From assembly GCF_013167895.1 (NCBI RefSeq), contig NZ_BLWC01000001.1:6014001-6078000 (forward strand): a stretch of DNA of 64,000 bases. Direction: 5' to 3'. The position numbers were made by a program, and so were the translations under genes. This DNA is from Streptomyces fulvorobeus (GTDB lineage: Bacteria; Actinomycetota; Actinomycetes; Streptomycetales; Streptomycetaceae). A model generated the notes under the pieces. The model had not been told where the DNA came from, did no database searches, and saw only the letters and a program-made list of their open reading frames with translations. Position 1 is the stretch's first letter. Each line of letters begins with the position of its first letter. Below, piece after piece: positions 46,123 through 56,000 of this stretch.

Positions 46123-46408
46123 CCTTCCCCCATCACCACACACCTTCCGCGAGGCCGCGTCGGCACCGCGTAGGCGGCGTGCCACGCAGGTCCGCCGGAG
46201 AGCACGGATGCGGATACGTAGGCCGCAGTCTTCAGGACCGATCGCCGCGGCAGACGCAGTCCGCTCAGCGTTCATTCCTTCGAGTTCACCGGGCCGTTCA
46301 CATCAGCAGATCTGTCGCGATGTCTACACATGTCGCTCCTTCGCTCCTTCGGGTCAATTACGGGGCAGAGGGCGAACGCTCAGTCACGGAACCGATACAA
46401 AGGCTGAC

Positions 46409-48401
46409 ATGACTGAAGATCACGCCGTGGAGCGTGCACAAGGCGGTTTCTCGCGGAGGAGCTTCGCGGCGGCGGTCGGCACGGCCACGGTGGCCACGGC
46501 CCTGACAAGCGGTGTCACCGCGGCTGCGCCCGCACAGGCCGCCCCGCGCGACAGCACTGGCATCGACTTCGACCGGTGCCTCGCCGTCGCCCGCGCACTC
46601 CTCGTACTGGACTCCGACGACCGCCCCCTCGTCCCGCGTTACCAGACTGTGCTGAAGAAGGGACTCCCGGCTCAGCGAAGGGCACGGCCCAAGAACGTCA
46701 TGGTGATCGGCGCCGGCCCGGCCGGGCTGGTGGCCGCCTGGCTGCTGAAGAAGGCAGGGCACCGTGTGACGGTGCTGGAGGCCAACGGCAACCGCGCGGG
46801 CGGACGCGTCAAAACCTTCCGGGCCGGTGGCCACGAAGGCGCCGAGCAGCCGTTCGCCGATCCCGGCCAGTACGCGGAAGCCGGCGCGATGCGCATTCCG
46901 GGCAGCCATCCCCTGGTGATGGAACTGATCGACCAGTTCCGCCTCGGCAAACGGCGTTTTCACTACGTCGACGTCGACAGCGAAGGGCTTCCCGCCAATC
47001 GCACCTGGATCCACGTCAACGGTATCCGCGTGCGACGCGCCGAGTACGCCCGCGCCCCCCGGCGCGTGAACCAGTCGTTCGGTGTCCCCGGGCACACTGG
47101 GACACCCCTGCCGGCACCATTCTGCGTTCCGTGCTGGACCCGGTGCGCGACGAGTTCAGTTACGTCGACCGCAACGGCAAGCGCGTCGACAAACCGCTCC
47201 CGGAGCGGCTGCAGGGCTGGGCCCGCGTGGTGCAGCGTTTCGGTGACTGGTCGATGTTCCGCTTCCTCACCGAACACGCCGGCTTCGACGAACGGACCAT
47301 CGACCTGATCGGCACCCTGGAGAACCTCACCTCACGCCTCCCTCTCTCCTTCATCCACAGCTTCATCGGCTCCTCCCTCATCAGCCCCGACACCCCCTTC
47401 TACGAACTGGAGGGCGGCACGGCCGTGCTGCCGGACGCCCTGCTGGAACATGTACGCGAGGACGTACGGTTCGACCGCAGGGTCACGCGCATCCAGTACC
47501 ACCACCCCGACCGTTCCTCGCCGGACGTCGAGCACGTCCGGAGCAAGGGCCCGCACGTCTGGGTGGACACCGTGTCGGAGGGCCGCGGCGGACCCGTCGT
47601 ACGCGAGCAGTTCACCGCGGACGTCGCCGTGGTCACGGTGCCGTTCTCCGGGCTGCGCCACGTACAGATCACCCCGCCCATGTCGTACGGCAAGCGACGG
47701 GCGGTCTCCGAACTGCATTACGACAGCGCCACCAAGGTGCTGCTGGAGTTCAGCCGCCGCTGGTGGGAGTTTGACGAGGCCGACTGGAAACGCGCGTTGC
47801 ACGCCGTCGACCCGGGTCTCTACGACGCCTACCGCACCGGCCGCGCCGCCGCGGACGGCAGCCTGCTCGGGGCTCACCCCTCCGTGCCCGCCGGACACAT
47901 CTCAGCGGATCAGCGCACCCACTACGCGGCCAACCGTGCGATCGTGCGCGATCAGCCGGAGGCGGTCGACGTCGTGGGAGGCGGCTCCATGTCGGACAAC
48001 GCCAATCGGTTCATGTTCCATCCCTCCCATCGGGTTCCGGGCAGCGAGGGGGCGTGGTCCTGGCCTCCTACAGCTGGGCGGACGACGCGCTCCGCTGGGA
48101 CTCACTGGAGGACGAGGCGCGGTACCCGTACGCTCTGTGCGGCCTCCAGCAGGTCTACGGGCAGCGCGTCGAGGTCTTCTACACCGGCGTGGGCCGCACG
48201 CAGAGCTGGCTCCGCGACCCCTACGCCTACGGGGAGGCGTCCGTCCTCCTGCCCGGGCAGCACACGGAGTTGCTGACCGCCATTCCCGCGGCCGAGGGGC
48301 CGTTGCATTTCGCCGGCGACCACACGTCCGTCAAGCCGGCGTGGATCGAGGGAGCCGTGGAGTCCGCCGTGCGTACCGCATTGGAGATCCACACCGCGTG
48401 A
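46409..48401 (+). pseudogene. Tat-exported flavin amine oxidase (L-amino-acid oxidase-like), two frameshifts
   Basis: ATG 46409 (AAAGG upstream) opens with a Tat signal (FSRRSFAAAVGTA, 14-26). The FAD motif VIGAGPAGLVAAWLL and the ANGNRAGGRVKTF loop follow, then EAGAMRIPGSHPLV, as in secreted L-amino-acid oxidases. Frame two carries HWDTPAGTILRSVLDPV to the FVFHPS region. Frame three carries VLASYSWADDALRW and the C-terminal FAD segment FAGDHTSVKPAWIEGAVES. One extra base at 47086-47089 and one at 48048-48052 give 664 residues. Such enzymes deaminate L-amino acids and release hydrogen peroxide. Both breaks lie in G/C runs. Confidence 0.85.
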
Positions 48402-48429
48402 GCCGTGCGGTCCGCTCGACCACGACGTG

Positions 48430-48469
48430 ACCGGCAGGCCCCGGCGCTCCGGCGTCGGGGCCTGCCGGT
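48430..48469. terminator. Bidirectional terminator between oxidase and amidase
   Basis: A perfect 14-bp stem (ACCGGCAGGCCCCG and complement) with a 12-nt loop, between convergent genes. Confidence 0.82.
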
Positions 48470-48502
48470 TCGCACGCGCTCGTCCGGCGAGTGACCGACG
48501 GC

Positions 48503-49084
48503 TCACACGCGGTTGACGAGGCGCATGAAGCGCTCCCAGTCCCAGTTGCTCCCGGGGTCGGTGTGGTCGCTGCCCGGCACCTGGTGGTGGCCGATGATGT
48601 GCGCGCGGTCCTTGGGGATGCCGTGGCGCTCGCACACGTGCGCCGTGAGCCGCGCCGAACGCTCGTACATCGTGTGGGTGAAGTAGGCCGGCTGATCCAC
48701 CCAGCCCTCGTGTTCGATGCCGATGCTGCGCGTGTTGTACTCCCAGCTCCCGGCGTGCCAGCCGATGTCCTTCTCCCGCACGCACTGGGTGATGTACCCG
48801 TCCGCCGAGCGCACCACGTAATGTGCTGAGACCTTTTTGGCCGGATTCGCGAAGATTCCGACCGTGTCACCGAACGTGGCCTGGGTGACATGGAGCACGA
48901 CGAGGTCGACGGGGCGGGACGAAGGCCGTTCCGCCTCCGTGTAGTTGGACGGCGACGCCGGTGCCCAGGATGCCTGCGGGTAGTCCGTCTCCCCGGTGGA
49001 GGCCGCCACCGCGCGCACCGAGGCGGGCAGGAACGCCGCAGCGGCGCAGACCGCGGCGCCCTGAAGGATTCTTCTCCGGTCCAC
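48503..49084 (-). CDS. Secreted N-acetylmuramoyl-L-alanine amidase (single domain)
   Basis: The 193-residue protein from ATG 49084 has a leader with DRRRILQGAAV, probably Tat, and a cut near AVAAS (about 29). Amidase_2 fills the rest. His65 (VVLHVTQ), His166 (IIGHHQVP) and Asp176 (HTDPG) fit the AmpD/AmiD zinc set, with the His-to-Asp spacing of ten as in AmpD. It lacks wall-binding repeats. The sequence tracks the amidase domain of the 26650-28226 locus almost motif for motif. Confidence 0.9.
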   Translation of the reverse strand: MDRRRILQGAAVCAAAAFLPASVRAVAASTGETDYPQASWAPASPSNYTEAERPSSRPVDLVVLHVTQATFGDTVGIFANPAKKVSAHYVVRSADGYITQCVREKDIGWHAGSWEYNTRSIGIEHEGWVDQPAYFTHTMYERSARLTAHVCERHGIPKDRAHIIGHHQVPGSDHTDPGSNWDWERFMRLVNRV

Positions 49085-49389
49085 CGGCGCACTCCATCGG
49101 GGCAGGTAGGCCGCGAGGGAACAGCGCGGCCGTCTCCCGCAGATGACGACCGGGCCCGCGATTCGGTTCCCCGGAGCACTCTCCGCGCGTCGAAGGCTCC
49201 CGCGCCGTCCCTCCTCCCGAAGTCGCTGCCGTTGCCCGACGCCAGGGTGTCAGGACCCGTCACCGCCCCCGGGCCCTCGCACCCCCGCCCGGCACCGACC
49301 GGACCACCCCGAATGGTTCGGCGCCTCCTGGATAGGGTGGATGGGACAGCATCCAGACGGCACCCCGTGAAACGGAACAAGGAGCAGAC

Positions 49390-50220
49390 GTGAGCGAGTC
49401 GGCGTCCACCGCCCTGCAGCAGGAGATCGCCCGGGAACTCCAGGTCGCCGAGACCTTCGACGCCGCGCGGGAGAGCGAGCGCCGGGTCGCCTTCCTCACC
49501 GAGCGGCTGACCTCCACCGGTCTGCGCGCACTGGTGCTCGGCATCAGCGGCGGCGTCGACTCCACCACCGCCGGCCGCCTGTGCCAGCTCTCCGTGGAGC
49601 GGGCGAGGGCCGCGGGCCACGAAGCCCGGTTCTACGCGATGCGGCTGCCCTACGGCGTCCAGGCGGACGAGCACGACGCTCAGCTCGCGCTCTCCTTCAT
49701 CCAGCCCGACCACGTGCTGACCGTGGACATCAAGCCTGCGGGGGACGCCGCGCTGGAGGCTGCCCTGGCCGGTGGTGTGAGCTTCCGCGACGAACACCAC
49801 CAGGACTTCGTGCACGGCAACCTCAAGGCGCGGCAGCGCATGATCGCGCAGTACGTGGTGGCAGGCGCGCACGACGGTCTCGTCGTCGGTACCGACCACG
49901 CGGCCGAGGCGGTCTCCGGTTTCTTCACCAAGTTCGGTGACGGGGCCGCTGACCTGGTGCCGCTGGCGGGACTGACCAAGCGCCGGGTGCGGGCCGTCGC
50001 GGACCTGCTGGGAGCACCTGCCGAGCTGGTCCGGAAGGCGCCGACGGCCGACCTGGAGAGCCTCGCCCCGGGGAAGACCGACGAGGACGCCCTCGGCGTC
50101 ACCTACGACGACATCGACGACTTCCTGGAAGGCAAGCCGGTGGACGAGCAGGTCTTCGAAACGATCGTCGGCCGCTACCGCCTCACCGAGCACAAGCGTC
50201 AGCTGCCGACCGCTCCGTAG
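49390..50220 (+). CDS. nadE: Ammonia-dependent NAD+ synthetase
   Basis: GTG 49390 follows AAGGAG. The 276-residue protein has the N-type ATP pyrophosphatase P-loop GISGGVDSTT (about 50-59). The other family motifs are GNLKARQRMIAQY, VVGTDHAAEAVSGFFTKFGDGAADLVPLAGLTKRRVR and KAPTADLE, with KTDEDALGVTYDDID. It lacks the N-terminal nitrilase domain of glutamine-dependent forms. It makes NAD from deamido-NAD, ATP and ammonia in the cytoplasm. The length is normal for the short, E. coli-type enzyme. Confidence 0.95.
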   Translation: MSESASTALQQEIARELQVAETFDAARESERRVAFLTERLTSTGLRALVLGISGGVDSTTAGRLCQLSVERARAAGHEARFYAMRLPYGVQADEHDAQLALSFIQPDHVLTVDIKPAGDAALEAALAGGVSFRDEHHQDFVHGNLKARQRMIAQYVVAGAHDGLVVGTDHAAEAVSGFFTKFGDGAADLVPLAGLTKRRVRAVADLLGAPAELVRKAPTADLESLAPGKTDEDALGVTYDDIDDFLEGKPVDEQVFETIVGRYRLTEHKRQLPTAP

Positions 50221-50308
50221 CGGCCGGGGGCTCCGGGCGGCGGGCCGACGCGGCGCATCCGGTTCACCCGACGCGACCGCAGCGCCCCGCATACCTCACC
50301 GGCGCCCG

Positions 50309-50340
50309 GGCCCGGTGGCGGCCGACCGCCGCACCGGGCC
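50309..50340. terminator. Bidirectional terminator between nadE and SWIM gene
   Basis: Outer arms GGCCCGGTG and CACCGGGCC with a further GC-rich inner pairing, between convergent genes. Confidence 0.65.
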
Positions 50341-50357
50341 GGGTCACCCGCACCGCC

Positions 50358-51719
50358 CTACGCCTCCGGCAGGGCCACCGCCAGTGCCCCGGACGGGTCG
50401 TCGTCCGCCGGGCCCACCGGCATCCAGCGCCCCCGCTCCTTGCGGTAGGGCCACCAGCGGCCATCGGGCCCGTACCGGAGCTGTACGTCGGTGCCCGCCA
50501 CCGTCCAGCGGTTCCGCCCGGCCCTCAGCCGTGGCCGCTCACCCTCCTCCCACACCTCGGCGAGCTGGGCGCGGGCCCGTGCCAGCGACTCCGCGTCCGG
50601 CTCCCACTCCTCGTCGAGTACGGCCAGCCCCGCGGGCCCGCCGTACTGCCACGCGCGCACCGCCGCCTCCAGGTCGGCCCGCTGCCGCCCCGCCCCCTGG
50701 GCGATGCGTGCGGCGATCCGCGGCTCGGGCCGGACATCGGCCGCCAGCCGCACCGCGTCCTGCGCGACGGTCAGCGGGTCCGGCACCGGCTGCTGTCCGT
50801 GCCCCTGGGCCAGCGCCTCGGCGAGCATCCGGTAGGCCCGTACGGCGGTGCCGGCCACCAGGAACTCCAGCGCCCCCGGATCGACCCCCGGCGCCGGGCC
50901 GGCTTCGGTGTCCAGGGACGGCGGCTGCCCCGGCTCCGGAGGCAGCGGGGGAGCGGCGGGCAGCGGCGGCAGTATGTCCCGCGCCGCGAACGCCTCCCGT
51001 GCATCGACGCCGGCGCCCGCCCCCGGCCCGGACCGTTCCCTCGCCTCCGGCGAACCGGGCGCTTCCCGGGCGGCCCGGGCCATGCTGCGGGCCTGCAGCT
51101 CGTCGAGCAGCCGGCGCTCGTCGCGGCCACGCATCAGGAGCAGGACGAACGGGTCCTGGTCCAGCAGCCGCGCCACCTGGTAACAGAGCGCCCCCGTGTG
51201 CGGGCAGTGGTCCCACGCCTCACAGGTGCACTCCGCCTCCAGATCCCCGATTCCCGGCAGCAGGTCCACACCGGCAGCCGCCGCGTCCTCCACCAGGTGC
51301 GGTGGCATCTCCCGGTCGAGCAGCGCGGCGATGTGTCCCGCCCGGTCGACCGCCATGTCGAGGAAGCGGTCCCACTCCTCGTCGCCGAGCCGCTGGAGCA
51401 GCACGTCACTGCGGTAGGCCGTGGAGTCCCGGTCCTGGACGACCGCGGTGATCCGGCCGGGCCGTACCGAGACCGCGCCGACCCCGCCCTCGCGGGCCAG
51501 CTTGCGCCCCCTTTTGAGCTGCTCGCCGTCGAGGGCCGTGTCCTCCAGGGCCTTCAGCCACGCCTGGCCCCACCACGACGTCGCGAAGCCCCGGCCGCCG
51601 GCGGGCGGCAGGGCGGCGAAGGTGCGCTCCGGCTCCTGTCCCACCACGCCGGTCTGCTCCTCGTCACCCTCGCCACTCCCGTACCGCTCGTCGTCGTCCG
51701 TCCTGTATCGCTCGTTCAT
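50358..51719 (-). CDS. SWIM zinc-finger protein (partner of SNF2 helicase)
   Basis: The 453-residue protein starts at ATG 51719, overlapping the SNF2 stop by four bases. FATSWWGQAWLKALED (about 45-60) begins the conserved N-terminal domain. The SWIM zinc site CTCEAWDHCPHTGALCY (about 190-206) has the CxCxnCxH pattern. A Pro/Glu-rich linker leads to an alpha-helical C-terminus. In actinobacteria this protein nearly always pairs with the SNF2 ATPase next to it. The zinc site is thought to bind DNA or protein; the pair's role is not established. Confidence 0.88.
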   Translation of the reverse strand: MNERYRTDDDERYGSGEGDEEQTGVVGQEPERTFAALPPAGGRGFATSWWGQAWLKALEDTALDGEQLKRGRKLAREGGVGAVSVRPGRITAVVQDRDSTAYRSDVLLQRLGDEEWDRFLDMAVDRAGHIAALLDREMPPHLVEDAAAAGVDLLPGIGDLEAECTCEAWDHCPHTGALCYQVARLLDQDPFVLLLMRGRDERRLLDELQARSMARAAREAPGSPEARERSGPGAGAGVDAREAFAARDILPPLPAAPPLPPEPGQPPSLDTEAGPAPGVDPGALEFLVAGTAVRAYRMLAEALAQGHGQQPVPDPLTVAQDAVRLAADVRPEPRIAARIAQGAGRQRADLEAAVRAWQYGGPAGLAVLDEEWEPDAESLARARAQLAEVWEEGERPRLRAGRNRWTVAGTDVQLRYGPDGRWWPYRKERGRWMPVGPADDDPSGALAVALPEA

Positions 51720-54700
51720 CGGGCGCCCCCTCGCAGTTCCACCAGATCGGCCAGTTCCGCATCGGTGAGTTCGGTGAGTGCCATCTCCCCGGAACCGAGG
51801 ACCGAGTCCGCGAGCCCCTGCTTGCGGGCCAGCATCTCCGCGATCCGGTCCTCGACCGTGCCCTCGGCGATCAGCCGGTGCACCTGGACCGGCTGGGTCT
51901 GACCGATCCGGTAGGCCCGGTCGGTGGCCTGCGCCTCCACGGCCGGATTCCACCAGCGGTCGAAGTGCACGACATGGCCGGCCCGGGTCAGGTTCAGCCC
52001 CGTCCCGGCGGCCTTGAGCGACAGCAGGAAGACAGGTGCCTCGCCCGCCTGGAACCGGTTGACCATGGCCTCGCGCGCGGCGACCGGCGTACCGCCGTGC
52101 AGGAACTGGGTGCGGACGCCGCGCACGGCCAGGTGCTGTTCCAGCAGCCGGGCCATCTGTACGTACTGGGTGAACACCAGGACACTCGCGTCCTCGGCGA
52201 GGATCGTGTCGAGGAGCTCGTCGAGCAGTTCGACCTTCCCCGACCGGTCCGCGATACGCGGACGCTCCTCCTTGAGGTACTGCGCCGGGTGGTTGCAGAT
52301 CTGCTTGAGCGCGGTCAGCAGCTTCATCACGAGACCTCGGCGCGCGAAGCCCTCGGCGCCGGAGATCTCGGCCATGGTCTCCCGTACCACTGCCTCGTAC
52401 AGGCCGGTCTGCTCGGCGGTCAGGGAGACCGCGCGGTCCGTCTCGGTCTTGGGCGGCAGCTCCGGGGCGATGCCCGGGTCCGACTTGCGGCGCCGCAGCA
52501 GGAAGGGGCGCACCAGCGTGGCGAGCCGTTCCGCCGCCGCCGGGTCGTTGCCGCCCTCGACGGGGCTCGCGTACCGGGTGCGGAAGGTGCTCAGCCGGCC
52601 AAGCAGGCCGGGTGTGGTCCAGTCGAGAATCGCCCACAGCTCGGAGAGGTTGTTCTCCACCGGGGTCCCGGTGAGTGCGACGCGGGCCCTGGCTCCGATG
52701 GTCCGCAACTGCTTGGCGGTCGACGAGTGGGGGTTCTTGACGTGCTGGGCCTCGTCGGCGACGACCATGCCCCACTCCGACCGGGCTAGCCGTGGCGCGT
52801 CCAGCCGCATCGTGCCGTAGGTGGTGAGGACGAACTCGCCTTCGGCCAGTGCTTCCAGCGAGCGCGCCGCGCCGTGGAAGCGGCGTACGGGAGTGCCGGG
52901 CGCGAACCTCTCGATCTCGCGCTGCCAGTTGCCCATCAGCGAGGTCGGGCACACCACCAGCGTCGGGCCCGCGGTCAAGGCGTCATCCTGGCGGTGCAGG
53001 TGCAGGGCGATCAGCGTGATCGTCTTGCCGAGGCCCATGTCGTCGGCGAGGCAGCCCCCGAGGCCGAGGGAGGTCATGGTGCTGAGCCAGTTCAGCCCGC
53101 GCAGCTGGTAGTCGCGCAGCGTCGCGGTGAGGGCGCCCGGCTGGCCGATCGTCTGGTTCCCGCCGGACTCCGGGTCGGCGAGCCGGTCCCGCAGCTGCTG
53201 GAGCCAGCCGGTCGCCACCACCTCGACCCGGCGGCCGTCGACCTCGGTGGAGCCGGTCAGCGCGGCGCCGAGCGCGTCGATCGGTGTCACCTCGCGGTCC
53301 TGCGTCTCGCGGGCGCGCCGGGCCTCCTCCGGGTCGATGAGCACCCACTGGTCGCGGAGGCGGACCAGGGGCCTGCCGGCTTCCGCGAGGCGGTCGAGCT
53401 CTTCCCGGGTGAGTTTCTGGTCACCGAGAGCGAACCACCAGTTGAAGGCGAGGAGTGCGCCGGCGGAGAGGAAGGACGGGGTGTCCGACTCCGTGCCGCC
53501 GGGCCCCTTGGCACCGTCCCGGCCCTCGTCGCCCTCATGGGGGCCGACCGGACCGATCACCGCGCGCGCGGTGAGCTTCCGGGCCAGCGCCTTGGGCCAG
53601 TGGACCTGTACGCCGGTCGCGGCGAGCGCACGCCCGGCGGGACCGAGCAGCTCCGCGACCTCCTCGTCCGCCGGGTCGATGGAGTGCGGCACCGCGGCCG
53701 ACAGCAGAGGAGCCAGCGGCGGCCAGGCGCGCGCGGCGCGGCGCAGGGCGAGCAGGGCGTCCATCCGGGCCCGCGGGCCGAAGGCCGCGGACATCGGAGC
53801 GGTGCCTGCCCAGACGTCGGCCGCATCGGCGACCAGGGTGGGATCGCTGACGCTGTGGATCTGCAGGACGGCCAGGAACGAGGGCCCGGCTGCTGCTTCC
53901 CTGTCCATTCCGCTTAGGCTCCGGGGCGACTCCTCGATCCCCGAGACCTCGATGCGCAGAGAGAGCCGTACGCCCGCGTCGTGGCCGGCCGCCACATCGG
54001 CCGCCCATCCTTGATGATCAGCGCAGCTCTGCGGTTTCTCGGCAGTGAAGAGAGGGCTTCCGGTCGCGAGTGCGGCGGCCGGAGTACGCGGAAGCGAGTC
54101 GGCCACGGCGTCCAGGAACGCGCGAAGAAGTGATTCCGGTTCAGCCAGCAGAAGGGGCTCGTGCGTCGCGTCGAGCGGTACCGCGTGCGCGGTGGGAGGC
54201 ATGGCTGCCGCGAGCGTCCGAATGCGGTCGAAGTCCTCGGCGGTGAGCGGGCCGGTCCGCCAGGCGTCGTGCTCGCCGGCGCTCAGTCCGGGCAACAGGA
54301 GTCCACGCGCGGCGAGCTGCAGGGCCAGCAGACCGGCGGCGCCCCAGAAGGCGGTGGCGGGGGAGGCGTGCCCGCTCGCCCGCGCCCGCGTGAGCACGGG
54401 CAGAGCCTCTTCCACGGACAGCAGCGACGTCGGCACCACGTACGGTTGTGCGTCCGCCCCGACGACGGTCAGTTCCCGCGGAATCCCGGGGGTCCGGGGA
54501 GGGGTGCTACCGTCCGGGTTCCAGAACGCGATCAGGCCGGTACGGGCCGGGTCCGCGGGGAGGAAGACTGCGGAGCAGCGGGACAGGTCAGAGATCTCGG
54601 AAAGCGTTGCCGCAGGAAGCCTGTGCACAGCGATGTCAGATTCCTCAAATTTGACTAGTGGGGCCGGGGTCGCCGAGGGTACTCCACCCGAGGCACCTTC

Positions 54701-54733
54701 CGGGAGAGATGCGCTGTGATCCAGGTCACTCAT
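51716..54733 (-). CDS. SNF2/RapA-family DEAD/DEAH helicase-like ATPase
   Basis: The 1005-residue protein has an N-terminal SWI2/SNF2-associated region (about 1-540). The ATPase follows: Walker A DDMGLGKTITLIALH, motif Ia VVCPTSLMGNWQREIE, Walker B VVADEAQHVKN and motif III LTGTPVENNLSELW. The C-terminal helicase lobe has LSLKAAGTGLNLTRA, DRWWNPAVEAQATDRAYRIGQ. This is a complete double-stranded DNA translocase of the type that remodels protein-DNA complexes. It is the first gene of a two-gene unit with the SWIM protein. Confidence 0.92.
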   Translation of the reverse strand: MSDLDHSASLPEGASGGVPSATPAPLVKFEESDIAVHRLPAATLSEISDLSRCSAVFLPADPARTGLIAFWNPDGSTPPRTPGIPRELTVVGADAQPYVVPTSLLSVEEALPVLTRARASGHASPATAFWGAAGLLALQLAARGLLLPGLSAGEHDAWRTGPLTAEDFDRIRTLAAAMPPTAHAVPLDATHEPLLLAEPESLLRAFLDAVADSLPRTPAAALATGSPLFTAEKPQSCADHQGWAADVAAGHDAGVRLSLRIEVSGIEESPRSLSGMDREAAAGPSFLAVLQIHSVSDPTLVADAADVWAGTAPMSAAFGPRARMDALLALRRAARAWPPLAPLLSAAVPHSIDPADEEVAELLGPAGRALAATGVQVHWPKALARKLTARAVIGPVGPHEGDEGRDGAKGPGGTESDTPSFLSAGALLAFNWWFALGDQKLTREELDRLAEAGRPLVRLRDQWVLIDPEEARRARETQDREVTPIDALGAALTGSTEVDGRRVEVVATGWLQQLRDRLADPESGGNQTIGQPGALTATLRDYQLRGLNWLSTMTSLGLGGCLADDMGLGKTITLIALHLHRQDDALTAGPTLVVCPTSLMGNWQREIERFAPGTPVRRFHGAARSLEALAEGEFVLTTYGTMRLDAPRLARSEWGMVVADEAQHVKNPHSSTAKQLRTIGARARVALTGTPVENNLSELWAILDWTTPGLLGRLSTFRTRYASPVEGGNDPAAAERLATLVRPFLLRRRKSDPGIAPELPPKTETDRAVSLTAEQTGLYEAVVRETMAEISGAEGFARRGLVMKLLTALKQICNHPAQYLKEERPRIADRSGKVELLDELLDTILAEDASVLVFTQYVQMARLLEQHLAVRGVRTQFLHGGTPVAAREAMVNRFQAGEAPVFLLSLKAAGTGLNLTRAGHVVHFDRWWNPAVEAQATDRAYRIGQTQPVQVHRLIAEGTVEDRIAEMLARKQGLADSVLGSGEMALTELTDAELADLVELRGGAR

Positions 54734-54883
54734 TTCTGCCTTCAGGGACTCGTGGTGCGGTCAGTGCCACCACCGGCGCCGGGGGCAAGCCCCCCAAGGC
54801 CCCGGGTGGTGGCGCCATGGCTGCCACGAGCCTCCCTTCCGTACGTTTCATGAGGTCAGCGCAGTCCAGAGACCGGAGACGTC

Positions 54884-55972
54884 ATGCCCCAGGCGGTAGC
54901 CACCGTTGCTGAACACACTCGCGACGGATCGGAGGTGCCCGGAGACCTCACGGGCCTCGGCGGTTCCACAGCTTCCGGGACCGCCGGCAGCGATTTCGCG
55001 CCCCTCCTGCGCGCAGTCAGGGGCCAGGGGCTCCTGGAGCGCCGCACCGGCTGGTACGCCGCGGGCATCACCGTCAACTTCCTCGCGCTCGGAGCGGTGC
55101 TCACCGGCCTGGTACTCCTCGGCGACACCTGGTGGTCCCTGCTCCTGGCCCTGCCGCTGGCCCTGGTGTGGACCCGCATGGCCTTCGTCGGACACGACGC
55201 GGGCCACTCCCAGATATCAGGCAACCGCAGGACGAGCCGGAACATCGGGCTCGTCCACTCGAACCTGCTCCTCGGAATGAACGAGGCATGGTGGAACGAC
55301 AAGCACAACCGCCATCACGCCAACCCCAACCACATCGACAAGGACCCTGACGTCGGTGTCGGGGCGCTGGTGTGGACGCAGAAGCAGGCGGCGCAGCGCG
55401 AGGGGTTCGCTCGCTGGCTCACCCGCAACCAGGCCGGCCTCTTCTTCCCGATGCTGCTGCTCGAAGGCATCGCGCTCAAGGTCTCCGGCTTCCAGTTCCT
55501 GCGCAGCCAGCCCATGCGTGAACGCCTCGTATCGGGCGCGCTGATGGTCAGCCACCTCGCGCTGTACGTGACGCTGCTCCTGACCACCATGTCGCTCGGC
55601 AAGGCCGTCGTCTTCGCCCTGGTGCACCACGCGCTCTTCGGCCTCCACCTGGGCATGGCCTTCGCGCCGAATCACAAGGGCATGGAGATGCCCGACCCGG
55701 AAGGCGAGCGCTGGGGCCACCTCCAGCGTCAGGTCCTCACCTCGCGCAACGTCCGGGGCACGGCCCTCAACGACTGGTTCCTGGGCGGGCTGAACTACCA
55801 GATCGAGCACCACCTCTTCCCGAGCATGCCCCGCCCGCACCTCCGCCTCGCCCAGCCGCTGGTCAGGGCCCACTGCCAGGCGATCGGCATGCCGTACGCG
55901 GAGACAGGGCTCATCGAGTCCTACCGGCAGGCGCTGAGTCACATGCACGAGGTCGGAGAACCGCTGCGATGA
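54884..55972 (+). CDS. Membrane fatty-acid desaturase
   Basis: The 362-residue protein has the three histidine boxes of acyl-lipid/acyl-CoA desaturases: HDAGH (about 106-110), HNRHH (about 142-146) and QIEHH near 305-309. Four membrane segments surround them. DKDPDV after box two and AFAPNHKGMEMP are typical of actinobacterial forms. It inserts a double bond using a di-iron centre, oxygen and reduced ferredoxin. The reductase partner is not nearby. Confidence 0.92.
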   Translation: MPQAVATVAEHTRDGSEVPGDLTGLGGSTASGTAGSDFAPLLRAVRGQGLLERRTGWYAAGITVNFLALGAVLTGLVLLGDTWWSLLLALPLALVWTRMAFVGHDAGHSQISGNRRTSRNIGLVHSNLLLGMNEAWWNDKHNRHHANPNHIDKDPDVGVGALVWTQKQAAQREGFARWLTRNQAGLFFPMLLLEGIALKVSGFQFLRSQPMRERLVSGALMVSHLALYVTLLLTTMSLGKAVVFALVHHALFGLHLGMAFAPNHKGMEMPDPEGERWGHLQRQVLTSRNVRGTALNDWFLGGLNYQIEHHLFPSMPRPHLRLAQPLVRAHCQAIGMPYAETGLIESYRQALSHMHEVGEPLR

Positions 55973-56000
55973 GCGGCGGTTCCTGGAACCGATGGGCGCC

